Below the pieces are notes generated by a model. The model was not told the DNA's origin and did no database searches. It worked only from the letters and a program-made list of their open reading frames with translations. Shown piece after piece: positions 1 to 11,472 of a DNA stretch of 64,000 bases. The DNA comes from Aselliscus stoliczkanus (Eukaryota > Chordata > Mammalia > Chiroptera > Hipposideridae). A program made the translations under genes and the position numbers. Location of the stretch: assembly GCA_033961575.1 (NCBI GenBank), contig CM066736.1, positions 80,934,852 to 80,998,851 on the forward strand, written 5' to 3'. Every line of letters begins with the position of its first letter. Position 1 is the first letter of the stretch.

Positions 1-64
1 GATCCAGGGTCATGGGATGTGACTAAGATAAATATAATTCCAGGACTCACAGAAATCAGTACTA

Positions 65-230
65 ATTTAGTCTTTATCATGATCCCATGAGAAATAATTC
101 ATTAACCCTGCTTTAAAGATGAAGAAATTAAGTTAGAGAGTTTGTAGAATTTATGAGAGAATAAATAGCTAGTAAATGGCAGAATCCAAACATGAACCCA
201 GTTCCCTGTGTCTCCAAAGCCTTGGCTACC
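65..230 (-). repeat. MIR SINE relic
   Basis: Reads as reverse-complement MIR: a conserved 'aagatgaagaaattaag' segment matches the MIR core (antisense of 'cctcatctgtaaa'), followed by 'agctagtaaatggcagaatccaaacatg'-type sequence expected next to it. Diverged, no target duplication visible. Family by eye; boundaries approximate. Confidence 0.5.
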
Positions 231-854
231 AGGTGATACCAGAGAGATTCTCTAAACCTTTGGGTCAGGGGTCTGTCTCTGCATGAGAAGGACCTTGGGT
301 TTCTTTAGAAGTGTCTTTGGAGTCAGTCCATGAACCTGGTCTCCTTTTGATTTCTCAGACTACTTCATGCAAATTCCAGTGTAGGATACATAAACATACA
401 GCAAAAATCTTGAGCTGGAATGAAAGGAAATTACAGAAACAAGCACATATTGTGTGCGAGTCACTGTACTATAACTTTGATATATAATCTTTCAAAGTAT
501 TCCCAAAATATCCTGTGATTTTTGTCCCATAGTAACGTAATAAAAATCTACCATCTTTGCATCTCAAGTCCATTTACCCTACTGCATTCCCTGGTTTGGT
601 GACTAGAAGATAGGATGTGAGTTAAAATAGTCTGAAGATCACATCATCTTAATTATTATAATTTTAGTGTTTGAATACCATCTACCAATGAGCTGAGAAA
701 GACCTCCAACTTCTCTAGTTGAGGGTGTTCAAAGGGAATATATTTTAATTGTTATTAAAATTCTTTAGATTGCTTGTCTGTTGCTCTCTCTGGCACTTTG
801 CTTCCGGTAATGAAACTCCCCATATCCAAGAAGGATAAAGCAATACGTACAGCA
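231..854. other. Unassigned single-copy-looking DNA
   Basis: AT-rich sequence with no open frame of note and no repeat I can name. A weak MIR-like patch may lie at about 440-560. Nothing supports a gene. Confidence 0.4.
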
Positions 855-1150
855 ATTCATTCATTTATCTAGCAAATTCTGAGCTCTTGTGCCTGGTTAT
901 TTGCCAGGTTCTGGGAATACAAAGATAAAAATGAGTTCACTGCATGTTCTAAAAAAAAGAAAATTAATGTTCTGATGGAGGACAGAGAAGTCGTAAAACA
1001 TCAATCCTCTGTGGTTAGTGCAGTGATGAGCATGGGGCAGGGGTGCAGAGGAGTGCACTTCAGTTAGCCTGAGAGTCAGCGCCTGTCCATGCGATGGGTC
1101 AGAGAATCCCTGGGGAGGTGGCAGTAAGGGAGATCATTCAGAGAAAGTAC
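855..1150 (-). repeat. L2 LINE 3' relic
   Basis: Begins with the 'ttcattcattta' motif that is the reverse complement of the L2 3' end, then 'tgcctggttatttgccagg' and 'ctgggaatacaaagataaa', the expected antisense L2 order, and ends near an 'agagaatccctggggaggtggcag' block matching the antisense L2 body. Ancient and diverged. Confidence 0.55.
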
Positions 1151-1814
1151 TAGGAAAACCATGACTTCCTCCAGGGTTCTTGCTGCAAACAGTTTATGAC
1201 CTGAAACCTAAGGTTTTATTACAGTTATCTTAAAACTTGTTCAAATGTGCTGTGGGGAAGAAAATTGCCAAGCACTGGTTCTCAATTCAGGATGCTTCTG
1301 AGGCTATGAATCATCCCCAAATCACACATGGTGCAGAACCACATTTCCATTTATTTGCTTGACATTTTACTTCCAAAGGGAAGAACGAGCTAGTTTTTTT
1401 TCACATCTTCTTGAAAATATGAAACATGTCAGTCAATTATCTCCCTCAGCCCTTCATCTACACAAAAGGGAAGACTAGCCCACAAATTCCCCCAGAGGAA
1501 TGCCAGCATGTGCTCTGTATTTCATCTACTTTTTGTTTAATGTCCTCATAGAAGGGTAAAGTAGTGTTCAATTGTCATGGAAACACATTAAATTCAAATC
1601 CAATTTATTCCTACACAAACCAGAAAGATACTGTTCACCATCTTTAGAATTGTTCTCTTTTTATCTTCGTTTTTCTTATTTATTTACCTTTGGATTTTTA
1701 TTTTACTTTTTTATTAACCATGAATCCAGTGAGTTTTCTGTAGCACTTAGTATAAATTGTGACCATGGAGCAAAAAAGATTCTTTAAAAAATACATGTGC
1801 CAGGAATTTCACAG
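1151..1814. other. Unassigned DNA
   Basis: No gene and no confidently named repeat. A 71-codon frame at 1572-1787 has low-complexity, Phe-rich composition and no domain; I treat it as chance. A hAT-like 'ctggttctcaattcagg' patch at about 1275 is too short to call. Confidence 0.4.
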
Positions 1815-1985
1815 TTATACTTTATTATTGAATCCTCACAAATACTCTCAGCAAAACATTTTATTTTAATTTTCCAGATGTTAAAATTAAAAATCATAAA
1901 GGAACACATAACTGTAACAGACAGAAATATAGGGCTCAGGCCTATAAGACTCTGAAGCCCATAGTTTTCTTCACTTTCCTCCTTT
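1815..1985 (-). repeat. MIR SINE relic
   Basis: Antisense MIR order: 'gaatcctcacaaatactctcagc', then a 'ttttccagatgttaaaa' core and 'cacataactgtaacagacag'. Highly diverged; boundaries approximate. Confidence 0.45.
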
Positions 1986-2094
1986 CTACTGGATCTTAAA
2001 AATGTTCAGTGGTTAAATAACTGCAGAAACCCTAGTAAGCTTCTTCTTTCCCTCTGGATTCAAAATACAAACTCGTAAATGTTATGTTTTATCA

Positions 2095-2440
2095 TTTGAA
2101 ATCTCTTTTCATAGCCATTACCTCATTGAAATCTCCCTAAAATATTATGAGGTAATTGTTGTTATACTCGTAAACCCCATTTTTATAGATGAAGAAACAG
2201 ATTGACTCTGGGTGGTGAGCACACAATGTGATATATAGATGATGTATTACAGAATTGTACACTTGAAACCTATGTAACCAACCATTGTGACCCCAATAAA
2301 CTTTAATTTTTAAAACAAGAAACAGAGGCCCAGATGAAAATGAATTATTTCCCAAAAATATTAAACTCAGTAAGTGACACGCGCTAGAACTTGAAAGGAA
2401 ATTAAGATTACAAACTCCATGTTCATCTATTTCCCTGTGG
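2095..2440 (-). repeat. MIR relic split by L1 insertion
   Basis: Antisense MIR: 'cattacctcattgaaatctcc' and 'ttttatagatgaagaaacag' on the left, resumed by 'aagaaacagaggcccagatg' and 'aagtgacacgcgctagaac' on the right. The two halves join through the 9-bp duplication flanking the L1 fragment at 2201-2316, so the L1 is younger than the MIR. Confidence 0.6.
2201..2316 (+). mobile_element. L1 3'-end fragment, 5'-truncated
   Basis: Contains the L1 3' terminus ('gactctgggtggtgagcac', 'cacaatgtgatatatagatg', 'ccccaataaactttaat') and a short A-rich tail. It is flanked by the 9-bp direct repeat 'aagaaacag' at 2192-2200 and 2317-2325, the signature of target-primed reverse transcription. The same 3' end appears antisense at about 11,880-11,970, 45,805-45,941 and 58,060-58,160, and in sense at 28,612. 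Only about 116 bp was copied. Confidence 0.82.
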
Positions 2441-2559
2441 TGGCTCACTGTGAAGCCAGATTCACCTGGGTTTAGTAAGGCTGAGGTACCCAGCAATTGT
2501 GAAATCAGGCTTTCAGTTATGAGGGGAAATGCTGGGAAAGCTGTGGTAGCAACAAAAAT

Positions 2560-2694
2560 TGGGTAGAGTTAATGGAATTGTAACAGCTATATATGATATC
2601 AGAGGAGTAGTAGAATAGATTGGGGGAGGGGGTTATCACTTTGTGAGGGTGTAAATGTCTAACCATTACATTGTTTTGTACACCTGAAGCTAGT

Positions 2695-2697
<3 letters not shown>
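2560..2697 (+). mobile_element. L1/HAL1-type 3' end
   Basis: A G-rich stretch ('gattgggggagggggttatc') is followed by 'gtaaatgtctaaccattaca' and 'ttttgtacacctgaagctag'. The last 90 bp of the ORF1-only element at 33,278-36,049 has the same order (G-run, 'actttggggggtaaaaagt', 'gttgtacacctgaaactaat'). The A-rich tail appears to have given rise to the (TA)n tract that follows. No target duplication found. Confidence 0.5.
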
Positions 2698-2793
<96 letters not shown>

Positions 2794-2845
2794 TGTGTTG
2801 GTGGGCTTAAATGGTCCCTCTCCTCCCTCTTTCTCCCCATAATAA

Positions 2846-2917
<72 letters not shown>
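2698..2917. repeat. Compound microsatellite (TA)n-(GA)n-(CT)n
   Basis: About 53 bp of (TA)n at 2698-2750, then (GA)n at 2751-2791, a 57-bp non-repetitive spacer, then (CT)n at 2849-2917. (GA)n and (CT)n are mutually complementary on one strand, so the block can fold as a long hairpin. Arg-Glu and Leu-Ser repeat frames here are artefacts of the dinucleotide repeat. Confidence 0.95.
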
Positions 2918-2920
<3 letters not shown>

Positions 2921-3695
2921 GTTTTTAACACTTTCTGAGAAAGGGTTTAGTAACCGAAGAGTGCCCAAGGAATCTCAGAGCACTAAGATTGTTAATCTCA
3001 AAAACTAACCACAGGTTTTCTCAATTTGTTAAATATACATGCTTTAGGGGATGAAGTCCTTATAGAGACTCATTCTGCAAATTGAATAATATTTCTAAAA
3101 TCCCAGATGACTCCATAATTTGTTAATAAAACTATACTTATATAATATGAATAATCACTTACTAATTCATCTATTTGAGGATTATAAAGTTTATAATAAC
3201 AATAGATTCTAATAGAATAATTGAATTAAATACCAATTAGTTCATAATACGAGCTGGGCTTTTTCATCTTCAGAGACTTGTAGATATATGAAGAGAGGAA
3301 ACAGATTTAGGAAACAGGTGAAATGAAATCTTCAACATTTGCCATGATCATAAGTGAAGTTAATAATTTATTTTACTTGAATGAATGCCACCAATTTTTA
3401 TGAGAAAAGATGGCAAAACATTTAAATTTCACTCCTGCTAACATTTATCAAGCACCATTATGTTAATAACAGTGTGCTACACTGTAATTTCAAAAGTAAG
3501 TGCCTAAAATGCATTCCCCTCTTACTTTAAGCCCACAAAATATAGTGAGAGATTAAAAAGGCTTATGAACAAATACATTATATAATTGTATCACATTACA
3601 GATGCTTTTTAGAGGTATCAATAATGTCTACCTTTTAATATCTAAATCCAGCTTAGAAATGCTGTTATGGCTGAAATGTAGAAGCAGGGTCCTAG
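2918..3695. other. Unassigned AT-rich DNA
   Basis: AT-rich, no convincing coding frame or named repeat. A possible antisense MIR trace lies at about 3430-3560 ('acatttatcaagcaccatta'). Confidence 0.4.
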
Positions 3696-3699
3696 ACGA

Positions 3700-3860
3700 G
3701 TGGGATTGCATTGTCGAATAGGCCTGGGTTCCAACAGTAAGCCAGTAAATGAATTACCTCCCTAAGATTCAGTTTTCTCTTTGTAAAGTAGATAGTAACA
3801 GCTGAGCTGGGGAGTTTGTGAAATGGATCTGGAATGTTGTACAAAATCACTTCTAGTACT
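3700..3860 (+). repeat. MIR SINE relic
   Basis: Sense MIR order: 'gcctgggttccaacagtaag', 'gccagtaaatgaattacctc', 'aagattcagttttctctttg', 'taaagtagatagtaacagc'. The 60-codon antisense frame across it is not a gene. Confidence 0.55.
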
Positions 3861-4117
3861 TCGTGGGCCATCACACTGTAACATCATTTTTGCTGCTGCT
3901 AACTTACTTTTGCTTTTGATGCCAGTGTTTTGTTCTTGTTATTGTTTTTATTCCTATTATTATTATTAATTATTAGTGACCAAGGATGCATTTTCAGAAA
4001 GTACTCAAAGCAACACTTTGTGGTCTCATGGGTTTGGGATGCAGTGCTGTATTCCAAGCAATTACTGGAACCAAGCGTCACTTCACGGATCGGAGAAGGA
4101 CATGATTTTCATTTTTA

Positions 4118-4340
4118 TATGTGTCTATTTATTAAATATTTATTAACCATGAACTAGATATCATATGTCCTATGGTGAGTAAAAGAGATCAATTTTCTAT
4201 CCTTAAGGAATTTATAATCCAGTTGGAGAGAATAAATTTAATTAGGTAATGCCACAAACACATGTCAAATTGCAAATGTGATCAGTGCTAACAAGAAGCA
4301 GGGCATGGTGCAGGAGAGCTCATAGGAGATTTTCTGCGCA
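4118..4340 (-). repeat. L2 LINE 3' relic
   Basis: Antisense L2 signatures in order: 'tattaaatatttattaacc' (3' terminus), 'ccttaaggaatttataatcc', 'gttggagagaataaattta' and 'gatcagtgctaacaag'. Diverged. Confidence 0.5.
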
Positions 4341-5312
4341 GGAAAATTGCAACACCCGAGGCTACACAGAGAGTAAAATCCATCATGGAGTAAAGTCATG
4401 CATCTGCTTCTGAGTCCCACCAACTAAGCATCACTATCCAGCTGGCTTCCCTAAGCAAATTCATGAGTCTGGATTCATCTCGCAGTTAAAATGCATCTTA
4501 GGAAAATGCTATACTGTATTTTGTGAAAATTTTAATAGAGAATTTGATAAAATTAGAGCCATGTAAATATGACTCTAAATGTGTTACTATGAAACTACCA
4601 AACTTCATAGAGAAATCACCCGTACATTAGCCTAAGAAGAAATGTGCTAAGATTGATGTTAGCTATTCATGAACAGTTGATGTGAAATATGATGGAATTG
4701 GCTTCTACAGTTGTTCACTTCTTATTGTTTTCCTGTGCACATTAGAAAAAAGTCATCTACAGTTAACCTTGTAGTGAATGATCATAGAGTCTCTCAACCA
4801 ACAATTATTATTAAGCAACTACAATAGGATAGAATTAGAAAAAATTCCAGAGGAACTTAGACAAATAACAAATGTATAGGCAACATGGTCTTCAAGGAAC
4901 TCCCACTCAGTTACAGACAGACTTGTAAGGAAATAGCTACTAGGTAAAATATTTTAACAGAATAAGTACCGGGTACAGTGACAGCAAAAATGAAACTGAT
5001 GATCAGATTTCCCTGGGTTTAGAGGAAAGGAAGGAAACAATAAATAAATTAAAAATAAAAGAAGGCATTATTTCTGGGTGTCTTAGTCTGTGAATAAATA
5101 CACATTTGCCTAATATGGAAGTATAGACACATCTATTCTAGAAAGAAGAAACAGTCTGTAAAAGACACTGAAGTGTAAAATGTCATGGCTTATTTGGGGG
5201 AATATAAACATTTGTAGTTACTGAAGCAAAATGTTTTAGGGTAGAAGTAACAAGAATTACATTTGAGGACAAGCAAGATAATGAGTCTGGGTGATAACAG
5301 AGAAACAGAAGC

Positions 5313-5316
<4 letters not shown>
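4341..5316. other. Unassigned DNA
   Basis: No gene. The 4800-5060 interval ('caaggaactcccactcagttacagacag', 'gtaaaatattttaacagaataag') loosely resembles antisense L2, too weakly to call separately. Confidence 0.35.

Positions 5317-5372
<56 letters not shown>
5317..5372. repeat. (TA)n microsatellite
   Basis: About 28 uninterrupted TA units, 41 bp before the mariner-type MITE at 5414. Confidence 0.95.
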
Positions 5373-5378
<6 letters not shown>

Positions 5379-5413
5379 GTGTGACTATATATATGTAGGT
5401 ACACATGTATATA

Positions 5414-5635
5414 CAGGGATGCCAAAAAATGAATACACATTTTAAGAGATGTTATCTACGCTCAAGTTGTAGTTCGCCATAACCAGAAGTGTCTGGGAGT
5501 AACCACTCTGAGCACCTCTTGTAATTGCAGAAGTGAAACTTGTATTCATCTTTTGTTATCGGTACATATTGAGTATTACAATTAATACAGGTTTTTCCTT
5601 TCTTAAAATTTGTATACTTTTTTTGGAACCCCCTG
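5414..5635. mobile_element. Mariner-type MITE, copy 1
   Basis: A 222-bp element bounded by TA at 5412-5413 and 5636-5637. The left end 'cagggatgccaaaaaatg' and the reverse complement of the right end 'cagggggttccaaaaaaag' are inverted repeats, and the inner parts ('tacacattttaag' / 'tatacaaattttaag') extend the match to about 35 bp. The TA duplication places it in the Tc1/mariner superfamily. It is too short for a transposase and would need one in trans. A second copy with the same arms is at 27,120-27,329. Confidence 0.82.
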
Positions 5636-5637
5636 TA

Positions 5638-6895
5638 TGTGTAGATACACGTTTTAAATAATATATTTCTATATTGTATGTTTCATATACATGAAAATAT
5701 GTTTATATGTCTCCATACTTCCTAGAAAATATCATAAATATTATTAACTGTTGGGAGCAAAGAAAGGGTTTTTGGACTTAACTTTTCCACTGTTCTCTGT
5801 ATTATTATTTTAAAAAAACTAAATGAATTAGTAGATAAGATATGTTTTATTAAATATAACATCTAATGGTTATAGAATAATATGGATCGTGTGCTTGTTT
5901 AAGTGGGAGACCTGAGAAATACAGTTATAAATGGTTTAAAAATGTGCTCTGAGCTCCTCCTCTCCTTTGAAAGAGAGAGGACTCTAAGTTGCAGTTCTGG
6001 GGGTCAGAGGTACCTCTGTTCTCCAGATGGTTTTGAGGCAATGTATGCTCTTGTGGAGTGAATGGAGGGCCACTGATGTTAAAGCTTCCAGAAGAAAGCA
6101 GAGCAGCACTGTGGCTGAGAACAAGGCTCTCCCATCACATAAGCTTAGCGTTAGGGAGCAGTTCCAAAGATGGGTTTTAGATTTCTTGCTTGGACTCAGA
6201 GTTCGCTTCCTCATCCCTGGTGGATTAATTTAAAGGAGTTGAAGTACAGCGCACAAGTTTCATTTGAAAACATTTGAGCATTTTAAAAACAGATTTTTTT
6301 TTTTCTTGGAAAGGGGTGGCTCCGGAGTGGACTGACAACCATATTCTTCTTCTGACCTTCAGACATTTCCCCATTCACTTCCTTGGTGAGTGTGCCCCAC
6401 ATGACTTCCTTTTTGTTTGCTAGCTGGTTTATCTGGAGCTGCCTTCTTTTGTCACTAGCAATTTCAGTGAGACCACCGGAGGGAAAGGGAGACACATCGG
6501 TGTCCCTTTAATCATACAGCTTCTGTTGTACAGTTTTAGTCAGCACTGTCAAAGCTTAATGACCAATCATGCCATCTAGAAGCCCTGGAAAGATTCTCAA
6601 TGGAAATGAGCCTGGGGGTAATTAGATGAGAAAATTGGAATCATAAGAGGCTGGAGTGAAAGTGATCACATCAATCTCTAGTTATTTAATATATCATATA
6701 TGTTAGGAACTTAACCTGTAGGGTAGCTGATTTGTCTGACAGCCAAGCATAGTTGGCAATAACTACTCCTTGTAGTGGAGAGACCAAGATACATGTCAAG
6801 GTCAACATTGGGTACAAAATTACATAGGCATGCAATAGTAGAACCTAGGTAAGAACTACAACCTGTTTAAATTTCAACAATGACCATACTGATAT
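5638..6895. other. Unassigned DNA, some single-copy-looking
   Basis: No named repeat at 5950-6540, a less AT-rich block with 60-76-codon frames on both strands. None has a recognisable domain, splice context or codon bias. The rest is AT-rich filler. Confidence 0.4.
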
Positions 6896-6899
6896 TAAT

Positions 6900-7150
6900 A
6901 ATACTGTAAGTAAAAGAAAATATTTATTGAACACTTTCTTGTAATTTAGATGCTCTACTAGCCTTCTACCTGAGTCATCTCTTTTGCAAAAATTACTTTA
7001 AGGTATATACTATTACCATCATTGTCATTTTACAATTGAGAAACTGAGGCCTTTAAAGCTTACCTTACATAGCCAAGTTCTCAGGAGTAGTGAATAACTG
7101 AGGTCATATTAAAACCCATGCAATCTGATTCCAAAGCTCACACCCTGAAC
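6900..7150 (-). repeat. MIR SINE
   Basis: Good antisense MIR: 'atttattgaacactttcttg', 'ctgagtcatctcttttgc', 'tatactattaccatcattg', 'attgagaaactgaggcc', 'ttacatagccaagttctcag', then 'cccatgcaatctgattcc'. Almost full length; no target duplication recognised. Confidence 0.65.
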
Positions 7151-7629
7151 AAAGAAACCATACTCTTTCCTCAAGGTAGATAGAATGCAAACCTTTATGT
7201 TGTACTTGAAAATAAACATTGTAATAGTTAAATTCTCTCCCTATTCTATTTTTGTATCTGAAGATTCTATAAAGGATGATGGCAAGAGCTGAAGATTCTT
7301 GCCCAGGTTCAAAATAATTGTAACTGACAAACACGCAACTAGCAGCTAAATGCTCTGACATTCAACCTAAAAATATTTATCTGGTCCCATATCAATGGTA
7401 CAGAAGAAGAGCACAAAATATTCAGTGTGTAGAATTCATTTGATTTAATTTTTTTTCAAGCTTGTGGAACTGTGGGTTCTCTTATTTGAATGTAGCTCAA
7501 AGAGACAAAAGAATACAAATAGCTTCAAAATACTTCATTGCTCTGTATATAAATTTTATCATTTTCTCACCCTCTATTCTGTATTTTATATACACTTTGA
7601 GAATAATTGCAGGCGGAATTTAGACAGTT

Positions 7630-7633
<4 letters not shown>
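7151..7633. other. Unassigned DNA
   Basis: AT-rich with short frames only. No domain or repeat recognised. Confidence 0.4.

Positions 7634-7688
<55 letters not shown>
7634..7688. repeat. (TC)n microsatellite
   Basis: About 27 TC units with minor interruptions near the right edge. The Ser-Leu repeat frame crossing it is an artefact. Confidence 0.93.
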
Positions 7689-7689
<1 letters not shown>

Positions 7690-8847
7690 TTGTGATTATA
7701 TCAAAAATGCCTATATTTTTTTAAATGAGTTACAACTTTTCCTATCTGTTTGAGCCTGTAAGGCAAGCAGGGTGAGGATTATTTAATCATCACAGTAGTG
7801 TGATGATGACTTAGCCTTCAATTTGTACCAAGTAGGCTAGTCAATGTCTATTCAAACTAGACACATTTTCTACGTGAGCTGAAAATTATGAAATAATTGG
7901 TTGGACTCATGAACCCAATTTCTATGAGGAAATAAACATGTATTTTTCAGCAAATATTTTATGCCAGGAGCTGGACATACAATAAGAACTTGCTGTTTAA
8001 ATTTTGCTTGCACTGTCTATCATACTGGTGCTCGCCACATAATTAAGTTTGCAGGGGGTAGGAATAGATGGGAGGGTCACAGCTCATGGGTGTTTTCCAT
8101 CCCGATAGTGTTAGCAGGGATAGAGTGAGTGGAATGATTGGCAGCTTTGAGACCAGGTGATTCCATTCCACATTTAACCTCAACTTACTAATTCTGTGAC
8201 CATCGGCGGGCCATTTGTCCTCTCTCATTCCTACCTCTTTCTTTTGGGAAATGGGCACGTGTTTGCTGTGTGGTGCAACATGACTCCCATGACTAGAGGG
8301 GGGTGCACTAACTGCCATGCCAACGGTGCTACTTCTGTGAGATTGATGTTTACTGCATTTCCTCATTGTCAATGTCCATCTGCATCAAACACTTCATTAT
8401 TTTTATATCAGTGTTGTAGGTTGATTATTTTACACAAACTTCATGATTGAGTCCATACACAATCATGCTTGTATTTATTACATTTTAAACAGCAACTTTT
8501 CTTTTACCCTTGTGATAAGTCATAGTAAAAAAATAAATAAACAGAAGCATGTGTTGTAATATCCTAAGTGGGAACCCAAGCTATCCTTCCTCCTGTGTAT
8601 CTCCCTTTAAAATCTCCTGTGATTCTTTCAATAAATTAAGAGAGCTTCTGTGAAAGGACAGTGCAGAGCAGTTGGCACATAGTAAGTGTTCAACATTTTC
8701 TATTTAAATTAATAAATGGCTTGCTTTCTCTTTTCCCTATAATACATGTCAGCATGACTATGAGATAGAAATCCTAACCAGAAGGTCCATTTATACAAGT
8801 AAATCTACTTTCTATTCAGAGGTCAGTGAAAGCAGCCACAATTTTTT
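7689..8847. other. Unassigned DNA with possible MIR traces
   Basis: 8155-8245 ('cattccacatttaacctc', 'aattctgtgaccatcgg') and 8610-8705 ('gttggcacatagtaagtgttcaac') have MIR-like motifs but are too eroded to delimit. No gene seen in the 84-109-codon overlapping frames at 8043-8450. Confidence 0.35.
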
Positions 8848-8949
8848 CTTTTTTTTGAGGGCAGTGTCACTGGCCCTCATATGTGGGACCAAACCGGGGC
8901 CTCTGGCTTCCCAAGCCAGCGCTTAACCATGGCGCCACTCAGCTGGCCC
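8848..8949 (-). mobile_element. tRNA-derived SINE, monomeric
   Basis: On the minus strand the head carries a tRNA-like box A ('gtggcgccatggttaagcg') and box B ('ggtttggtccc') followed by 'gagggccagtgacactgccc' and an A-rich tail. A 16-bp direct repeat (8832-8847 and 8950-8965, 'gcagccacaatttttt') flanks it, showing L1-mediated retroposition. The same SINE is at 57,753-57,855, and its head matches the first 110 bp of the longer SINE at 50,682. It is a polymerase III-type retroposon with no coding capacity. Confidence 0.9.
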
Positions 8950-9254
8950 GCAGCCACAATTTTTTTAAATGCTAATTTTGCTAGCTGTCAATGCAATTTC
9001 CCCAGGCATCCCAACATGTTATAAATCAAAGATCCAACTATTGTTTTCAGATGCTGTTAAATAAGACATAACTAAATTGTCTTGGAATAGTTTTCAACAA
9101 CTAGTACACAATATATAAAAATCTTCTATTCAGGCAATCAGAAACATCAGTTAATTTGAAAACCCTACTTCATAAGAGAATGGATCATGAAATTGTATTT
9201 TTAGCCATATGACTGAATGTAAAAAGAACCCATGCATAAGGCTTGTAGTAGTCC

Positions 9255-9870
9255 AAACATTTAATGAACATTTACTGAGCATCTGCTGTATGCCAGACAA
9301 TATTCTAGAAACTGGGGGCACAGCAGTGAGCAAAACATAAAAATTTATTATTTGGAATCTACATTGCAATGAGATCAATAGAGAATAAAGACACATTAAT
9401 AGTAAAATTTATGTTATATTAGATAAATATTACTTTTTATGAAAATACATCAGGAAAAAGTGATTTATTATTGGGATGTTTAAATATCAGTTAGAATGGC
9501 TAAGGCATCACTGGAAAGGGGCCTTTTAAATCAAGACCTGAAGAAAATGAGGGATTGAGTCTTGAGAATATCTGTAGGGATACCATTTCTATTCTGGAGG
9601 GAAGAGAAAGTGGAAAGACCCTGAAGAGGATGGGAGCCATGCTCAGTGTATAGGAGAAAAAACAAGGCCAGCATGGCTGGATCACAGGAAATAAGGAGGA
9701 GTGGTAAGAGGTGCGGAGGAGAGCTGAGGACAGGGGATCATCTAGAGTCTTGTAGGCCCTAGTAAGGTGTTTGGCATGGGCTTCAGCATTTACTCTGAGC
9801 GAGACAGAAAGTTCCTGAAGGGTTTTATTTGAGCAGATGAGACATGATCTGACTTTAGGGGTTACACACC
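9255..9870 (-). repeat. L2 LINE 3' region
   Basis: Antisense L2 through about 600 bp: 'tgaacatttactgagcatc', 'tgtatgccagacaatattc', 'ctgggggcacagcagtgagc', then 'catcactggaaaggggcc', 'gaagaggatgggagccatg', 'gtcttgtaggccctagtaag' and 'agacatgatctgacttta' in the expected antisense order. One of the longest L2 relics here. Non-coding in this copy. Confidence 0.68.
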
Positions 9871-10355
9871 TGATTTAAAATCAATACAAAAGCTTTTCTT
9901 GACCCTTTAGTGAGTCTTCTTATTGTGCCAGTGTTGCCCATGCACACACTTACTTCCAACCTGAAAGAGAAAATTAAAATACAAAGAGAAGAATAACTGT
10001 ACTCTATTGATGGAGCATCTTTTATATAAAACCCAAGTGTAGACAGACACTGTCTATTCTCAGTTTCCACCTGAGATCTTGAAGTCTCTTCCAGCTATCT
10101 CTTTATTTTGAAGACTATTATTATTTTTATCATTGTATCATCACCATCAAATTATTTTAATTTATGTAAAGGCTTGAGATCATTTGGGAAATAAGAACCT
10201 AAAATCCTTTAACTGGGAAACACAACCTTAACTGGATTCCTCTACTTTGTATTGATAAGCAATCTTAGAAATCTGGGAGTGACAAAGAAAACAAGACCCA
10301 GACACTTGTTTTACTATTATTGTGGTGAATCAAATCTTCTGACAGAGCAGAGGAT
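9871..10355. other. Unassigned DNA
   Basis: No convincing repeat or coding frame. AT-rich. Confidence 0.4.
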
Positions 10356-10405
10356 TATAGATGGATGGATGGAAGATAGATAGATAGATAGATAGATATA
10401 GATAT
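10356..10405. repeat. (GGAT/GATA)n microsatellite
   Basis: Three GGAT-type units lead into about six GATA units with a 'gatatagatata' decay edge. Confidence 0.85.
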
Positions 10406-10439
10406 ATGAAAGTTATTTTTTTTTTTAAATGAGGGATGA

Positions 10440-10600
10440 TATTAATATTCCACTTCTCTTAAGTGGCAGGCAGTTGACGTATTTTATTACATTCAGTCTT
10501 CTTTATACTGTAAGATTTTAATTTGTATCCCCATTTTAAAGATGAAGAGAGAGGGCCAGGGAAACGAAATAACTTACCCAAAGGATTTTAACCTGTGCTC
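10440..10600 (-). repeat. MIR SINE relic
   Basis: Antisense MIR: 'ttttattacattcagtcttc', 'gtatccccattttaaag', 'atgaagagagagggccagg', 'gaaataacttacccaaagg', 'aacctgtgctctacc'. Confidence 0.6.
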
Positions 10601-11199
10601 TACCTGACCCTGTGGAAGATTTGCTAACCTTTCCTCCTTGTTTCCACTATTATTTTTACTAAACCTCAGCATTATTTCCAGATACACCAGATAGGGCTCC
10701 AGAATCTTCCCCATCAGTATTCTAGATGGCAATTCCAGGTAGATGGAATCAGCCCACGAGATGGAACCCATTCCCCACCTATTCTTGTACTAGCCTACAC
10801 TGTTCTTCATGCTTACCTTTCAAATGATGGGCCATTGGCCCTACAATTAGTTGTAGGATATAATGTGATAGAAACTTAACATCATCTAGTAATTTCCCTA
10901 ACATCCACCAAAAAGGAGGCCTTCTTTCTCTGGTAATTAACATCGCCATCTACAATCTGCTGAAGCTAGCAATTGAAGGATACTCCTGGGTTACTTTTTT
11001 ATTTTTTATTTTTTGCTTCATACACCATATTCAATCCATCATAATGTCTTGTCATTTCTACTTCTAAAATTCTATTCTGACTTTGATCCCTCTTCCTATT
11101 TCCCCTACTAACAACCTATTTCAAGATTGGTATAACCATATATTTAATCCCCTTTATCCAATAAACTTAAAAAAAAAAAAAAATTGGCATCTAGCCTAA
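10601..11199. other. Unassigned DNA upstream of split L2
   Basis: Holds a T-rich run at about 10,995-11,020 and an A15 run at 11,169. The 10,920-11,160 part may be the eroded upstream continuation of the L2 that follows. No gene. Confidence 0.35.
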
Positions 11200-11472
11200 G
11201 TTAGTATGATAGCTTGCCTAAATTACTGCAGTAGTCCCATGGTTCCATGGGTGCCTTTCTCTATAAAAGTTTATCTAAAACATAGCCAGAAAAAGAAAAT
11301 TTGAAGTAGGCCAAGTCTTTGTTTTTCCTAGAGTAAAATCCATACTTGTTAACTAGACAATTATCTTATACCTGCTTGATTTTATGAAGCAACTCCTACC
11401 CTTCTACTTTCTTGCTCTAGAAAGCAAGAGGCTCTAAAAATGTTGTAGAGCACTGTTCTAGATATTCTAGAT
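11200..11472 (+). repeat. L2 LINE, fragment 1 of 3
   Basis: Sense L2: 'aaattactgcagtagtccc', 'gagtaaaatccatacttg', 'ttatacctgcttgatttta', 'actcctacccttctac'. It stops exactly at the hAT MITE and resumes at 11,774, so all three pieces belong to one ancient L2. Confidence 0.5.

Noticed and set aside
2659..3008. Frames encoding Arg-Glu and Leu-Ser repeats
   Set aside because: Direct translations of (GA)n/(CT)n/(TA)n microsatellites; no coding signal outside the tract.
8848..8949. Possible genuine tRNA gene from box A and box B motifs
   Set aside because: Flanking 16-bp duplication, A-rich tail, degenerate cloverleaf and further copies identify it as a SINE.
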